From positions 310,001 to 374,000 of the forward strand of contig NZ_JQNQ01000001.1 of assembly GCF_000745315.1 (NCBI RefSeq): a stretch of DNA of 64,000 nt. Direction: 5' to 3'. The notes beneath the pieces are model-generated. The model did no database searches, had not been told where the DNA came from, and saw only the letters and a list, made by a program, of their open reading frames with translations. Origin of the DNA: Salegentibacter sp. Hel_I_6. GTDB lineage: Bacteria; Bacteroidota; Bacteroidia; Flavobacteriales; Flavobacteriaceae. How positions within the stretch are numbered: position 1 is the first letter of the stretch; the number at the start of each line of letters is the position of its first letter. The position numbers and the translations under genes were made by a program. Shown here piece by piece: positions 52,386-61,334 of the stretch.

Positions 52386-52927
52386 GTACTCTGAAAGATA
52401 TAGACTTCAGTAGCACCAAGACCATATTTTTGGTAATCGGCGTCATAAAATTTTAGATTGTCATAGCGGCCCAGGAAAAAGTCGAGTTCAGCTTTAAGTA
52501 CACCTTCGCCTACTCCGTGAATAAAAACAACTTTTTGAATACGTTTGCTCATTGCAAATTCCAGTTGCCTTTTTGCGGTCTCCATTTGTAAATTAAGCAT
52601 ATCATAATTGCTTAATCCGCGGGAAGATCTCGTTAATTTTTCTATATGAAGATCTACTTCCATGGGAGGAAGATTTCTTTCTTTCGGTTTTATTCGCTGC
52701 GATTTTGGTTTTGGAGGTAACTTCTTTTCTTTTAAAACCTCATCAAAATCAAAATCTTCCGGTAAAACATCAATAGGAGTTTCAATTTTAACCAGCTCAT
52801 CTTCGGTAAACTGCATTTCAAAACCATCGGTAGTTTCAATATATACAATACCGCCTTCAGCTTTTGTTACCGTACCCTCCAGTACATCATCCAGGACAGC
52901 AACTTTATCTCCTTTTTTCAGCTCCAT
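52382..52927 (-). CDS. Smr-domain protein (MutS2 C-terminal-like)
   Basis: 181 residues. N-terminal ~55 residues form an SH3/KOW-like beta barrel (KGDKVAVLDDVLEGTVTKAE), a charged linker follows, and the C-terminal Smr domain (~90-181) has MEVDLHIEKL, VVFIHGVGEGVLKAEL and YGLGATEVYI. The HGxGxG motif is the nucleic-acid-nicking Smr signature. It probably acts in DNA or RNA quality control; the target is unknown. Its start overlaps the stop of the preceding small gene by one base. Confidence 0.88.
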   Translation of the reverse strand: MELKKGDKVAVLDDVLEGTVTKAEGGIVYIETTDGFEMQFTEDELVKIETPIDVLPEDFDFDEVLKEKKLPPKPKSQRIKPKERNLPPMEVDLHIEKLTRSSRGLSNYDMLNLQMETAKRQLEFAMSKRIQKVVFIHGVGEGVLKAELDFFLGRYDNLKFYDADYQKYGLGATEVYIFQST

Positions 52928-53124
52928 TATTCTATATTTTCGTCATCCTTGTGATCATCTTTAGTAGCCACCCAAAAATTGGTAGCGCGGTAAAGGCCAA
53001 GCATTATGGTTATTAAGCCAATTATTTTGAAATAAGCATGAGCATTTTCAGCGGCAATCGCATAAATTAAAAGCCCGCCGCCAACAACAATTAAAATCGT
53101 ATTTATTATCTGAGAATTATTCAT
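52927..53124 (-). CDS. Small two-helix membrane protein
   Basis: 65 residues with two membrane helices (IINTILIVVGGGLLIYAIA; YFKIIGLITIMLGLYRATN) and a short charged tail KDDHKDDENIE. It overlaps the Smr gene start by one base, so it is translated in the same operon. Family not recognised; function unknown. Confidence 0.75.
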   Translation of the reverse strand: MNNSQIINTILIVVGGGLLIYAIAAENAHAYFKIIGLITIMLGLYRATNFWVATKDDHKDDENIE

Positions 53125-53200
53125 TTTATTACCTGTTATCCCTTATTTGGAATGTTTTAAAAATAGCGGTTCTTGTATTTTCAGCAAAGTTACAGGAATT

Positions 53201-54943
53201 ATGAGGCAAATTTACTTCTTAGCTTTTATTTTCTCTTTTTACTACGGAAATGCCCAATTGCATATTTCACCTTCTTTAAACGCAGATTCCTATATTTATC
53301 TTAGTGATCGTTTTTTATATGTTGAAGATGACATCAATCTAAAAAAGAATAATTTTCCTGAAACTGAAGCAAGCATTTACTTACGTAAAGAATCGCAATT
53401 AATACAGGGCGATAAAAATACCAATAGAAATTCTGGAAATGGTTGGATCTCGGTTTTCCAGGAAGGTACTTCCAATGCTTTCGATTATAATTACTGGGCC
53501 CTTCCCATTAAGGATAATATTAGTCAAAATAAGTTTGGAGCGGTTATATTCGAACCTCAAAACAAGACCAAAAGTCAACCTGCACAAATCACTGCAAGTT
53601 TAGAAGGAAGTGCTAATCCTCTGGAAATTTCAAAACGCTGGATCTATAAATATTCGGGAAACGAATATAATGACTGGCATTTTGTAGGTGAAAATTTTGA
53701 TGTAAAGCCAGGAGAAGGTTTTTCCATGAAAGGTGTTAATGGTACCAATAACACGCTTATAAACGGAGTTGCAAATAATCCCGGAAGCAACCAGCGTTAC
53801 GATTTTAGAGGTTTGCCAAATGACGGAGAGATAAAAGTACTTATTAAAAAAGAAAAAAGTGTTTTGGTTGGCAATCCTTACCCTTCTGCACTACATTTAA
53901 GAAGTTTTCTACTAGAAAATACGACTGGCACAGGAATAGCCTATTTCTGGGATTCTAGCGATAATGGAAATTCCCACTATCTAAAAGATTACGAAGGCGG
54001 TTATGGTTCATATTCCCCGGGTGCCAATGCTTATGCTCCAGCTGTTTTTAAAACCTATAATGGCGCGGGCGAAGAAACCGGAAATTCAGGGGAGAATGGA
54101 AAGGAAATAGCCCGGGAATACAGTCCCATAGCACAGGCTTTTATGGTAACGGGAAGCAGTGATGGCTATATTCATTTTAAAAATTCACAACGCAGGTTTC
54201 AAAAAGAGAATTCCCTAACTTCAGAATTTAAAAATCAGCAAAAGAGTGAAATTCCATTACTAAAACTCAACGTGGCTTTCAACGAGCTTTATACCCGCCC
54301 GCTGTTATTAGCGTTTAGAGAAGATTCGTCTAAAGATGTTGATTGGGCAATGGACGCAAAAATATACGGATTGCTTGAAAATGATGCAGGCTGGAATATT
54401 GAAGAAGCTTTTTACAATATTCAGGTTAGGCCTTTTAGAAAAAATGATAAAATCCCGCTACTTATTGAAGTTACCGAAACTTCAAAATTAAATTTCAAAT
54501 TAGAGGATATCAGAGATTTTGAAATAGAGAACGTTTTTCTTTTTGATGCCGAATTAGAAACCTACAATACATTAAAACTAAATGATTTTTCTATGGACTT
54601 AGAAAAAGGAATTTATAGTAATCGATTTTTTATTAGTTTTATGCAGGAAAAAGAAGACAATCTTGATTCGGAGTTACCCGAAGAAGAGGAACCTTTACTT
54701 GATGATGCGCTAATTGTTCAAAACAATTCAAAATCTCAATTGGAAATACAAATGTTGAAAAACGATATTAAACAAATTTTATTATATGATCTCAAGGGAC
54801 AAATGATTTATAATAAAACAATGCCAATAGGGAGTAAAACTCATAGCCTACCTACCTCCGGTTTACGAGATGCAATCTATATCGTGAAATTACTTTCTTC
54901 TGAAAACCTGGAATTCACCAGGAAGATTAGCATTAAAAATTAG
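53201..54943 (+). CDS. Secreted protein with type IX secretion sorting domain
   Basis: 580 residues from ATG 53201, where a signal peptide begins (FIFSFYYGNAQ). Large beta-rich body with GWISVFQEGTSNAFDYNYWA, KVLIKKEKSVLVGNPYPSAL and an acidic ELPEEEEPLLDD hinge. The last ~75 residues (LEIQMLKNDIKQILLYDLKG ... YIVKLLSSENLEFTRKISIK) match the T9SS type A C-terminal domain that guides export and anchoring. It is followed after 2 bp by a DUF2752 gene. Function of the body unknown. Confidence 0.87.
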   Translation: MRQIYFLAFIFSFYYGNAQLHISPSLNADSYIYLSDRFLYVEDDINLKKNNFPETEASIYLRKESQLIQGDKNTNRNSGNGWISVFQEGTSNAFDYNYWALPIKDNISQNKFGAVIFEPQNKTKSQPAQITASLEGSANPLEISKRWIYKYSGNEYNDWHFVGENFDVKPGEGFSMKGVNGTNNTLINGVANNPGSNQRYDFRGLPNDGEIKVLIKKEKSVLVGNPYPSALHLRSFLLENTTGTGIAYFWDSSDNGNSHYLKDYEGGYGSYSPGANAYAPAVFKTYNGAGEETGNSGENGKEIAREYSPIAQAFMVTGSSDGYIHFKNSQRRFQKENSLTSEFKNQQKSEIPLLKLNVAFNELYTRPLLLAFREDSSKDVDWAMDAKIYGLLENDAGWNIEEAFYNIQVRPFRKNDKIPLLIEVTETSKLNFKLEDIRDFEIENVFLFDAELETYNTLKLNDFSMDLEKGIYSNRFFISFMQEKEDNLDSELPEEEEPLLDDALIVQNNSKSQLEIQMLKNDIKQILLYDLKGQMIYNKTMPIGSKTHSLPTSGLRDAIYIVKLLSSENLEFTRKISIKN

Positions 54944-54945
54944 TT

Positions 54946-55239
54946 ATGGAAGAATTTATGTTGCCCTGTCTTAACAAAAGCCTTTTTGGGGTAGACTGTT
55001 TTGGCTGTGGTGGGCAACGAGCACTATTACTGGTTTTGAAAGCCGAATTTACCCAGGCATTTTTTATGTTTCCTGCTATTTATCCAATTTTATTCCTTCT
55101 GGTATTTCTTATTTTGAATCTTTTTATCAAATTTCGATATGATTTTCAAATTAAAATTGCACTCATAATCTTTAGTGGTGCAGTAATGCTTATTAGCTAT
55201 TTAATAAAAATGAATCATTTTATACAACTAACCCAATAA
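54946..55239 (+). CDS. DUF2752 membrane protein
   Basis: 97 residues. MLPCLNKSLFGVDCFGCGGQ followed by RALLLVLKAEFTQAFFMFPA is the DUF2752 signature with its conserved cysteines (CPxCG-like CFGCGG). Two further membrane helices follow. Function unknown. It starts 2 bp behind the secreted protein and 10 bp before the next gene. Confidence 0.9.
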   Translation: MEEFMLPCLNKSLFGVDCFGCGGQRALLLVLKAEFTQAFFMFPAIYPILFLLVFLILNLFIKFRYDFQIKIALIIFSGAVMLISYLIKMNHFIQLTQ

Positions 55240-55249
55240 ACCAATCTTT

Positions 55250-55582
55250 ATGGAAAGACAACAACTACCCAATTCAACCTTAATTTTAGTTTTCGGAATT
55301 CTATCTATTATAGGATGCTGCTGCTATGGAGTCCTCGGAATCATCTTCGGAATTATAGCATTAGTTATGGCCAAACGCGCTACAGAAATCTATAATACCG
55401 AACCTGAATTATACACCGGATATCAAAATGTAAAAACCGGAAAAATCCTTGCTATTATTGGTCTGGTATTAAGCGCTATTAGTTTAATAAGCTCCATTGT
55501 AATGTTTATTGTATATGGAGGCGTAGAAGGAATCTACGAGATGCAGGAAGAAATTTTAAGGGAAATTGAACAAAATCAATAA
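55250..55582 (+). CDS. CCC-motif (DUF4190-like) membrane protein
   Basis: 110 residues with two hydrophobic hairpins (STLILVFGILSIIGCCCYGV; ILAIIGLVLSAISLISSIVM) joined by a polar loop and closed by an acidic tail. The triple cysteine CCC after the first helix is typical of a small Bacteroidota family usually found beside DUF2752 proteins, as here. Function unknown. Confidence 0.85.
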   Translation: MERQQLPNSTLILVFGILSIIGCCCYGVLGIIFGIIALVMAKRATEIYNTEPELYTGYQNVKTGKILAIIGLVLSAISLISSIVMFIVYGGVEGIYEMQEEILREIEQNQ

Positions 55583-55607
55583 ATGTTGATTTTGAAAAAA
55601 TAGAAAA

Positions 55608-55708
55608 AGGCTATGCGAAAAGTTCTTTCAAACATCATCCTGTCTCGAAGCTCGGGATAAAGTCTGAAATAAGTTCAGCTTGACGAAATTAGAAGTTTCA
55701 AGTAGCCT
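55608..55708. repeat. Palindromic intergenic element, copy C
   Basis: Outer ends AGGCTATGCGAAAAG and AGTTTCAAGTAGCCT are imperfect inverted repeats. Inside is CTGAAATAAGTTCAGCTTGACG, the reverse of the core seen at 39082-39103. 101 bp, non-coding. Confidence 0.6.
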
Positions 55709-55721
55709 GTTTTTTCACAAC

Positions 55722-55753
55722 AAAAAAGCCAGCTAGAAATAGCTGGCTTTTTC
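55722..55753. terminator. Bidirectional terminator between CCC-motif gene and rocD
   Basis: AAAAAGCCAGCTA-GAAA-TAGCTGGCTTTTT: perfect 13-bp stem, four-base loop, in a convergent gap. Confidence 0.92.
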
Positions 55754-55773
55754 TTTAAAATTTTGAAGAAAAA

Positions 55774-57054
55774 TTACTTCTCAAATTCCTTAAGAGTAGA
55801 AGTAATAATATCTACACAGTCTCTAAGTTGCTCTTCATTAATTACCAAAGGTGGAGCAAAACGAATAATATTACCGTGGGTTGGTTTTGCTAAAAGTCCG
55901 TTTTCTTTTAATGCCATGCAAATATCCCAGGCAGTAGAGCTTTCTTCTGAATCGTTAATCACAATCGCATTTAATAATCCGCGACCTCTTACCAACTCTA
56001 CAATATTAGAATCCTTGATATAATCGTTCATAAGCCTTCTAAACAAATTCCCCATCTTTCTTGCATTCTGGGCAAGATTCTCATCTTTTACCACATCTAA
56101 TGCAGCTACCGCAGTTGCGGCTGCTACGGGATTTCCTCCAAAAGTTGAACCGTGTTGTCCAGGCTGAATTACATTCATTACTTCATCATCAGCAAGCACA
56201 GCAGATACAGGATAATTTCCTCCTGAAAGCGCTTTTCCTAAGATTAAAATATCTGGTCTTGTATAAGTTTCCTGGCGCTCACAGTGACCTTCGCAAGTAC
56301 AATTTCCACAAACGGCTAATAAAGCTCCGGTTCTGGCGATACCTGTCTGGATCTCGTCAGCCATAAAAAGTACGTTATGCTTATTGCAAATCTCTTTAGC
56401 TTTCTTCATATAATCGTTAGCGGGAGTGTAAACTCCTGCTTCACCCTGGATAGGCTCAACTAAAAATCCAGCTATATTATCGTTATCTGTAATTGCTTTT
56501 TCTAAAGCATCAGGATCGTCATAAGCCACTTTTATAAATCCTGGCGTATAAGGACCAAAATTTTTGCGAGCTCCTTCATCATTAGAGAAGGAGATTATTG
56601 TGGTAGTTCTTCCGTGGAAATTATTTTCACATACGATAATTTGTGCATCGGTTTCTCTAACTCCCTTTTTTTCGTAAGCCCATTTTCTAGCGATCTTTAT
56701 GGCAGTTTCCACAGCTTCTGCCCCGGTATTCATTGGGAGAAGTTTATCGAATTTAAAATAATCGGTGGCATATTTTTCATAAGCACCAAGTACATCATTA
56801 TGGAAGGCTCTGGAAGTAAGTGCTAGTTTTGAGGCTTGCTCATACATAGCATTTACAATTTTAGGATGACAATGTCCCTGATTTACCGCGGAATAAGCAG
56901 AAAGGAAGTCGTAATATTTCTTTCCTTCTACGTCCCAAACATGAACTCCTTCCCCTTTGCTTAATACAGCGGGAAGTGGATGGTAATTATGAGCTCCATG
57001 CTTATCTTCCAGGTTAATAGCTTCTTCTGAGGATTTAATTTCTGCTAATGGCAT
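55774..57054 (-). CDS. rocD: Ornithine--oxo-acid transaminase
   Basis: 426-residue class-III aminotransferase. YYDFLSAYSAVNQGHCHPKI and NTGAEAVETAIKIARKWAYE are the ornithine aminotransferase hallmarks. FMADEIQTGIARTG holds the PLP-contacting Asp and ILGKALSGGNYPVSAVLAD holds the PLP lysine. It converts ornithine to glutamate semialdehyde in arginine/proline metabolism. An insertion with four cysteines (VCGNCTCEGHCERQ, CxxCxCxxxC) precedes the lysine strand and could bind a metal. Cytosolic; single-gene unit with its own terminator. Confidence 0.94.
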   Translation of the reverse strand: MPLAEIKSSEEAINLEDKHGAHNYHPLPAVLSKGEGVHVWDVEGKKYYDFLSAYSAVNQGHCHPKIVNAMYEQASKLALTSRAFHNDVLGAYEKYATDYFKFDKLLPMNTGAEAVETAIKIARKWAYEKKGVRETDAQIIVCENNFHGRTTTIISFSNDEGARKNFGPYTPGFIKVAYDDPDALEKAITDNDNIAGFLVEPIQGEAGVYTPANDYMKKAKEICNKHNVLFMADEIQTGIARTGALLAVCGNCTCEGHCERQETYTRPDILILGKALSGGNYPVSAVLADDEVMNVIQPGQHGSTFGGNPVAAATAVAALDVVKDENLAQNARKMGNLFRRLMNDYIKDSNIVELVRGRGLLNAIVINDSEESSTAWDICMALKENGLLAKPTHGNIIRFAPPLVINEEQLRDCVDIITSTLKEFEK

Positions 57055-57225
57055 TGATTTAATTTTTTAACTGTTAACTTTCAAAATTCCTTCTTTTACG
57101 CCCTTTCTATATTGAAAAGTCTTGGCCGCAAGGGAGAGAAATCATCCAATATTTTAGTTTTCGCAAATTACTAAATGTTTGCCGAAATTTTAAGCAACAC
57201 AGGGAATAAATCTTCACAATTATCC

Positions 57226-57233
57226 TATTTTTG
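57226..57233 (+). promoter_or_regulatory. -7 element TATTTTTG immediately before rlmD
   Basis: TATTTTTG ends only 4 bp before the ATG at 57238, so transcription from it would start at or next to the start codon. No TTG partner at 17-23 bp. Confidence 0.4.
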
Positions 57234-57237
57234 CGCT

Positions 57238-58647
57238 ATGGGAAGAAGGAATAAAAACAAGGTATTCGAAGCCGTAGAAGTTACTGATGCCGGCGGAAAA
57301 GGAAAAGGTATTGGTAAATCTCCAGACGGTCGTGTAATATTTATAGACAATGTAGTGCCCGGTGATATTGCCGATATTAAGACCACAAAACAAAGAAAAT
57401 CTTATTACCAGGGAACGGCGGTAAATTTTCATCAACTTTCAGAGAAACGTGTAGAGCCTGTTTGCCAGCATTTTGGAACCTGTGGCGGTTGCAAATGGCA
57501 AAATATGGGTTACGAATATCAGTTGGAATACAAACAAAACGAGGTTTTAAATAATCTTATTCGCGTAGGAAAAGTTGAGCTCCCAGAAGTGACTCCAATT
57601 TTAGGTAGTAAAGAAATATATTTCTACCGCAATAAAATGGAATTTTCATTTAGCGATAGCCGCTGGCTTACTCCTGAAGAAATAAACAGCGGGAAAGATT
57701 TTGACGACAAAAATGCCCTTGGATTTCATATTCCCGGAATGTGGGATAAAATCCTCGATATTAAAAAATGTCACCTGCAGGAAGATCCCAGTAACGCTAT
57801 AAGAAATTTTGTAAAAGAATACGCTACAGATAATGACCTTAGCTTCTTCAACGCCCGTAAACAGGAAGGTTTATTAAGAACACTCATGCTTCGAACCTCT
57901 TCTACCGGTGAGATCATGGTTTTAATCCAGTTTTTTCACGAAAACAAGGAAAAACGGGAGTTACTCTTAGACGCAGTTGCAGAAACGTTTCCCGAGATCA
58001 CTTCACTTCAGTATGTGATTAATGAGAAAGGAAACGATACTATTTATGACCAGGATGTAATTTGCTATAAAGGCCGTGACCATATCTTTGAAGAAATGGA
58101 AGGACTTCAGTTTAAAATAAATGCAAAGTCTTTTTATCAAACAAATTCTGCACAGGCTTACGAATTATATAAAATTACCCGTGATTTCGCAGATCTAAAA
58201 GGTGACGAGATTGTTTACGATCTTTATACAGGAACAGGAACAATTGCTCAATTTGTTGCTAAAAAAGCGAAAAAAGTAATTGGAGTTGAAGTTGTTCCTG
58301 AAGCCATTATAGACGCCAAAGAGAACGCTGAACGCAACCAGATTGAAAATGCTGAATTCTTTGTGGGTGATATGAAGAAAGTTTTTTCTGAAAGTTTCAT
58401 AATTACTCACGGCACTCCAGATATCATTATTACCGATCCTCCCCGCGACGGAATGCACAAAGATGTGATTGCTCAAATAATTGGTATATTGCCGCAGCGT
58501 ATTGTTTACGTGAGTTGCAACTCGGCCACACAAGCCCGCGATTTATCATTGCTGGATGAACATTACAAAGTTACCAAAGTACAACCGGTAGATATGTTCC
58601 CGCAAACGCATCACGTAGAAAACGTTGTTTGTTTAGAAAAAAGATAG
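57238..58647 (+). CDS. rlmD: 23S rRNA (uracil1939-C5)-methyltransferase RlmD
   Basis: 469 residues from ATG 57238 (MGRRNKNKVFEAVEV is the usual start; a longer frame back to 57175 is unlikely). N-terminal TRAM domain, then the Fe-S motif CQHFGTCGGC with a fourth Cys in KKCHLQ, then the SAM domain: VYDLYTGTGTIAQFVA, NAEFFVGD, IITDPPRDGMH and the catalytic Cys in YVSCNSATQARDL. Methylates U1939 of 23S rRNA; RlmCD-type specificity cannot be excluded. Confidence 0.94.
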   Translation: MGRRNKNKVFEAVEVTDAGGKGKGIGKSPDGRVIFIDNVVPGDIADIKTTKQRKSYYQGTAVNFHQLSEKRVEPVCQHFGTCGGCKWQNMGYEYQLEYKQNEVLNNLIRVGKVELPEVTPILGSKEIYFYRNKMEFSFSDSRWLTPEEINSGKDFDDKNALGFHIPGMWDKILDIKKCHLQEDPSNAIRNFVKEYATDNDLSFFNARKQEGLLRTLMLRTSSTGEIMVLIQFFHENKEKRELLLDAVAETFPEITSLQYVINEKGNDTIYDQDVICYKGRDHIFEEMEGLQFKINAKSFYQTNSAQAYELYKITRDFADLKGDEIVYDLYTGTGTIAQFVAKKAKKVIGVEVVPEAIIDAKENAERNQIENAEFFVGDMKKVFSESFIITHGTPDIIITDPPRDGMHKDVIAQIIGILPQRIVYVSCNSATQARDLSLLDEHYKVTKVQPVDMFPQTHHVENVVCLEKR

Positions 58648-58700
58648 GTAAACCAGAATTATGCTGAACTCAAAATGGGAACTAACAGGTTTTTAATGAT

Positions 58701-59222
58701 ATGAAGAGGAATTTTAGAAAACTGGTACCGGTTTTTGCGATCTTAATGTTGATTTTAGGTTGCCAACGTGACGATATCTGCCCTGAATCAACCCAAACCA
58801 CTCCTATGTTGGTTTTGCGATTTTTTGATGCCGATGAGCGTGAAAATCCCAGAACACCTACCAATTTAAGTATTAGATCTACGGTGGCTGGTTCGACTAA
58901 AACATTATTCCAAAGAATAAATTTAGATAGTATTGCCATTCCTTTAAGGACCAACCAAAATACTACAACATATACTTTTACCATTTTTGATTCACAAAGT
59001 GATGCTGAAGACCAGGAATTCACACCAGATACAGATACCTTAACATTTACCTACGGAACTGAAGAAATTTACGTTAACCGTGCCTGCGCCTATAAAGTGA
59101 TTTACAACAGTCTAAAATTAACCATAGAAGGTGGGGAAGACGGCGAATGGATAGACTCGTATATTATTGAAGAACCCGATATTGAAGATGAAAGACAAGC
59201 ACATATTAGCATATATTTTTAG
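58701..59222 (+). CDS. DUF6452-type lipoprotein
   Basis: 173 residues; lipoprotein signal with Cys21 (LILGC) and QRDDICPES after it. Beta-rich body: PMLVLRFFDADERENPR, SIAIPLRTNQNTTTYTF, YVNRACAYKVIYNSLKL. The family is regularly paired with the next gene in flavobacteria. Function unknown, likely envelope. The end overlaps the following gene by 35 bp. Confidence 0.85.
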   Translation: MKRNFRKLVPVFAILMLILGCQRDDICPESTQTTPMLVLRFFDADERENPRTPTNLSIRSTVAGSTKTLFQRINLDSIAIPLRTNQNTTTYTFTIFDSQSDAEDQEFTPDTDTLTFTYGTEEIYVNRACAYKVIYNSLKLTIEGGEDGEWIDSYIIEEPDIEDERQAHISIYF

Positions 59223-59892
59223 TACGCTCTTCATATTTTTAACCAGCACTGCATTAGGCCAGGAATCTGCTGTTCAGGATAGTTTAGCAAAACGCGAGAA
59301 ATTTGGACTTCGGGTAGGTACAGATCTTAGTAAACTGGCAAGAACAGTTTTTCAGGATGATTATTCGGGTTTTGAAGTTTTGGGAGACTATAGGGTTTAT
59401 AAAAATTACTACGCTGCTGCAGAATTAGGAAATGAAAGCATTGGCTATGCCGAAGATAATATTCGCATTACCGCCCGCGGGAGCTATGTGAAAATTGGTC
59501 TGGATTATAATGCCTATGAAAACTGGTCTGGAATGCAAAACCTCATTTTTGTAGGTGCGCGTTATGGCTTTTCAACGTTTACCCAGGATCTTGAAGAATA
59601 TCAAATCTATACCACCAATCCTTTTTTTGAACCCGATATTTCAACTGAAACAATAGAATACTCAGGCCTAACGGCAAATTGGTTAGAATTGGTTGCAGGA
59701 TTAAAAGTTGAATTAGTAAATAATTTATACCTATCGGTCAACATTCAACTTAAACGAAGATTATTCCAAACTACCCCCGATAATTTCGATAACCTGGCCA
59801 CTCCCGGATTTAACCGTACCTACGACGATAATGCTATTGGTGTGGGATATGGATACACCATTAGTTACCTAATCCCTTTTTATAAGAAATAG
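59188..59892 (+). CDS. DUF6048-type outer-membrane beta-barrel protein
   Basis: 234 residues from the ATG at 59188 (MKDKHILAYIFSTLFIFL signal, cleaved near TALGQ); a TTG at 59167 would give a worse signal. Barrel-like alternating strands: FGLRVGTDLSKLART, YVKIGLDYNAYENW, LIFVGARYGFSTFT, LYLSVNIQLKRRLF, GVGYGYTISYLIPF. Together with the overlapping DUF6452 lipoprotein it probably forms an outer-membrane pair; function unknown. Confidence 0.86.
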   Translation: MKDKHILAYIFSTLFIFLTSTALGQESAVQDSLAKREKFGLRVGTDLSKLARTVFQDDYSGFEVLGDYRVYKNYYAAAELGNESIGYAEDNIRITARGSYVKIGLDYNAYENWSGMQNLIFVGARYGFSTFTQDLEEYQIYTTNPFFEPDISTETIEYSGLTANWLELVAGLKVELVNNLYLSVNIQLKRRLFQTTPDNFDNLATPGFNRTYDDNAIGVGYGYTISYLIPFYKK

Positions 59893-59903
59893 GAAAGTAG
59901 TTT

Positions 59904-59943
59904 TCCCGCAATTTGAAATTTTTTCGGATCTAAAACTGCGGGA
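59904..59943. terminator. Weak hairpin between DUF6048 and THUMP methyltransferase genes
   Basis: TCCCGCA (59905-59911) pairs with TGCGGGA (59937-59943) across a 25-nt loop in a convergent gap; only a short T/A tract follows. Confidence 0.4.
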
Positions 59944-59958
59944 ATAAAAATCAAAATT

Positions 59959-61116
59959 TTAATCCTGGAACTTCGCCTTTTTAGATCCCTGGTAGATCTG
60001 GTATTTTAATAATTTAGATTCCAGGGCACCGTTGTAAAGTTTTATTTTTCGGGAAGGTCTTAAGCCTACGTGTTTTATTGCTTCAAGGTTAGAAGTTATA
60101 AACCAGGCATCAGTCCCCGGGTAAGATTGTTTCAGTGTATCTCCTATCTCTTTATAGAATTTCGGCATATCTATTTCTAATCGCTCGCCATAAGGCGGAT
60201 TAAATAACATATGTAAATGACGTTCTTCTTCTTTTTCCGAAGCGAAGAAATCCTGTCTTTCCACTTTAATAAATTCAGAAAGATTAGCATTTTCAATATT
60301 ATCTATGGCTTTATGCACTGCAGATGGTGAGGTGTCGTAACCTTTGATCTTAAAATGAAATTCCCGCATTTTTTTCAGTACAGAGGATTCTATCTTTTCA
60401 AATAAATCTTCATCCCAATCTTTCCAACGTTCAAATGCGAATTCCTTTCTATTTAAATTCGGCGGAATATTACAGGCAATCATTGCGGCTTCAATTAAAA
60501 TAGTACCACTACCGCACATAGGATCCATAAAGTCACACTGCCCGTCCCAGCCGGAAAGCAATAACATTCCCGCTGCCAAAACTTCGTTTATAGGCGCAAT
60601 ATTAGTAGCGCTTTTGTAGCCTCGTTTATGTAATGACTGTCCCGAAGAATCAAAAGATACATTACAGAAATTCTTTTCTATATGAATATTAATTCTCAAT
60701 GTAGGAAAATCGAGATCTACGTTCGGTCTCTTATCAAATTTATCCCGAAAACGGTCCACAATCGCGTCCTTGGTTTTAAGGGAAATATATTGGGAATGCG
60801 TGAATGTTTCAGAATGCACCGTGGCATCAATAGCCAGGGTATCGTCCACACTCATAAAATTCTCCCAGGGCAAATTGTAGATTTGTTTGTAAAGATCTTC
60901 TTCAGAAAATATTTTAAAACTTTGGTACGGTTTCAGGATCTTAATGGCAGTTCTCAAGCAAAGATTGGCTTTATACATAAAACCGGTATCGCCCACAAAA
61001 CTTACATTTCTGGTTCCTTCTTTTACATCCATAGCGCCAAGTGCCATTAATTCTTTAGCCAAAATTGGCTCAAAACCATACATGGTCTTGGCAATCATTT
61101 TAAAATTATTTTCCAT
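59959..61116 (-). CDS. THUMP-domain class I RNA methyltransferase (RlmL N-terminal type)
   Basis: 385 residues. N-terminal ferredoxin-like/THUMP region (FKMIAKTMYGFEPILAKEL, RNVSFVGDTGFMYKANL), then a Rossmann methyltransferase: FMDPMCGSGTILIEAAMIA (SAM loop), IKGYDTSPSAVHKA and MLFNPPYGERL, the NPPY motif for N-methylation of a base. It matches RlmL (G2445 of 23S rRNA) without the second RlmK half found fused in E. coli. Cytosolic; its start faces the plus-strand ZIP gene. Confidence 0.92.
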   Translation of the reverse strand: MENNFKMIAKTMYGFEPILAKELMALGAMDVKEGTRNVSFVGDTGFMYKANLCLRTAIKILKPYQSFKIFSEEDLYKQIYNLPWENFMSVDDTLAIDATVHSETFTHSQYISLKTKDAIVDRFRDKFDKRPNVDLDFPTLRINIHIEKNFCNVSFDSSGQSLHKRGYKSATNIAPINEVLAAGMLLLSGWDGQCDFMDPMCGSGTILIEAAMIACNIPPNLNRKEFAFERWKDWDEDLFEKIESSVLKKMREFHFKIKGYDTSPSAVHKAIDNIENANLSEFIKVERQDFFASEKEEERHLHMLFNPPYGERLEIDMPKFYKEIGDTLKQSYPGTDAWFITSNLEAIKHVGLRPSRKIKLYNGALESKLLKYQIYQGSKKAKFQD

Positions 61117-61334
61117 ATCGGTTTTTTACAGTCCACAAAAATAGGGTAATTTTGCTGAATAACGATATTGCCGGCCGTGGATGCTGAAATTATCCTGATG
61201 CTTTTACGACTTAGTTTTTTTATAACTAATGAATTTAAAATTTCTATAAAAAATACTTTTAATTTAATACCAAAATACATCGGAAAAAGCCCTGAGGTTT
61301 TAACCGGGAAGTACTAATTATTCGACCTTAATTA

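Noticed and set aside
61095..61280. 61-residue minus-strand open frame between the THUMP methylase and ZIP genes
   Set aside because: It overlaps the methylase start, lacks a recognisable feature and looks like chance in AT-rich sequence.
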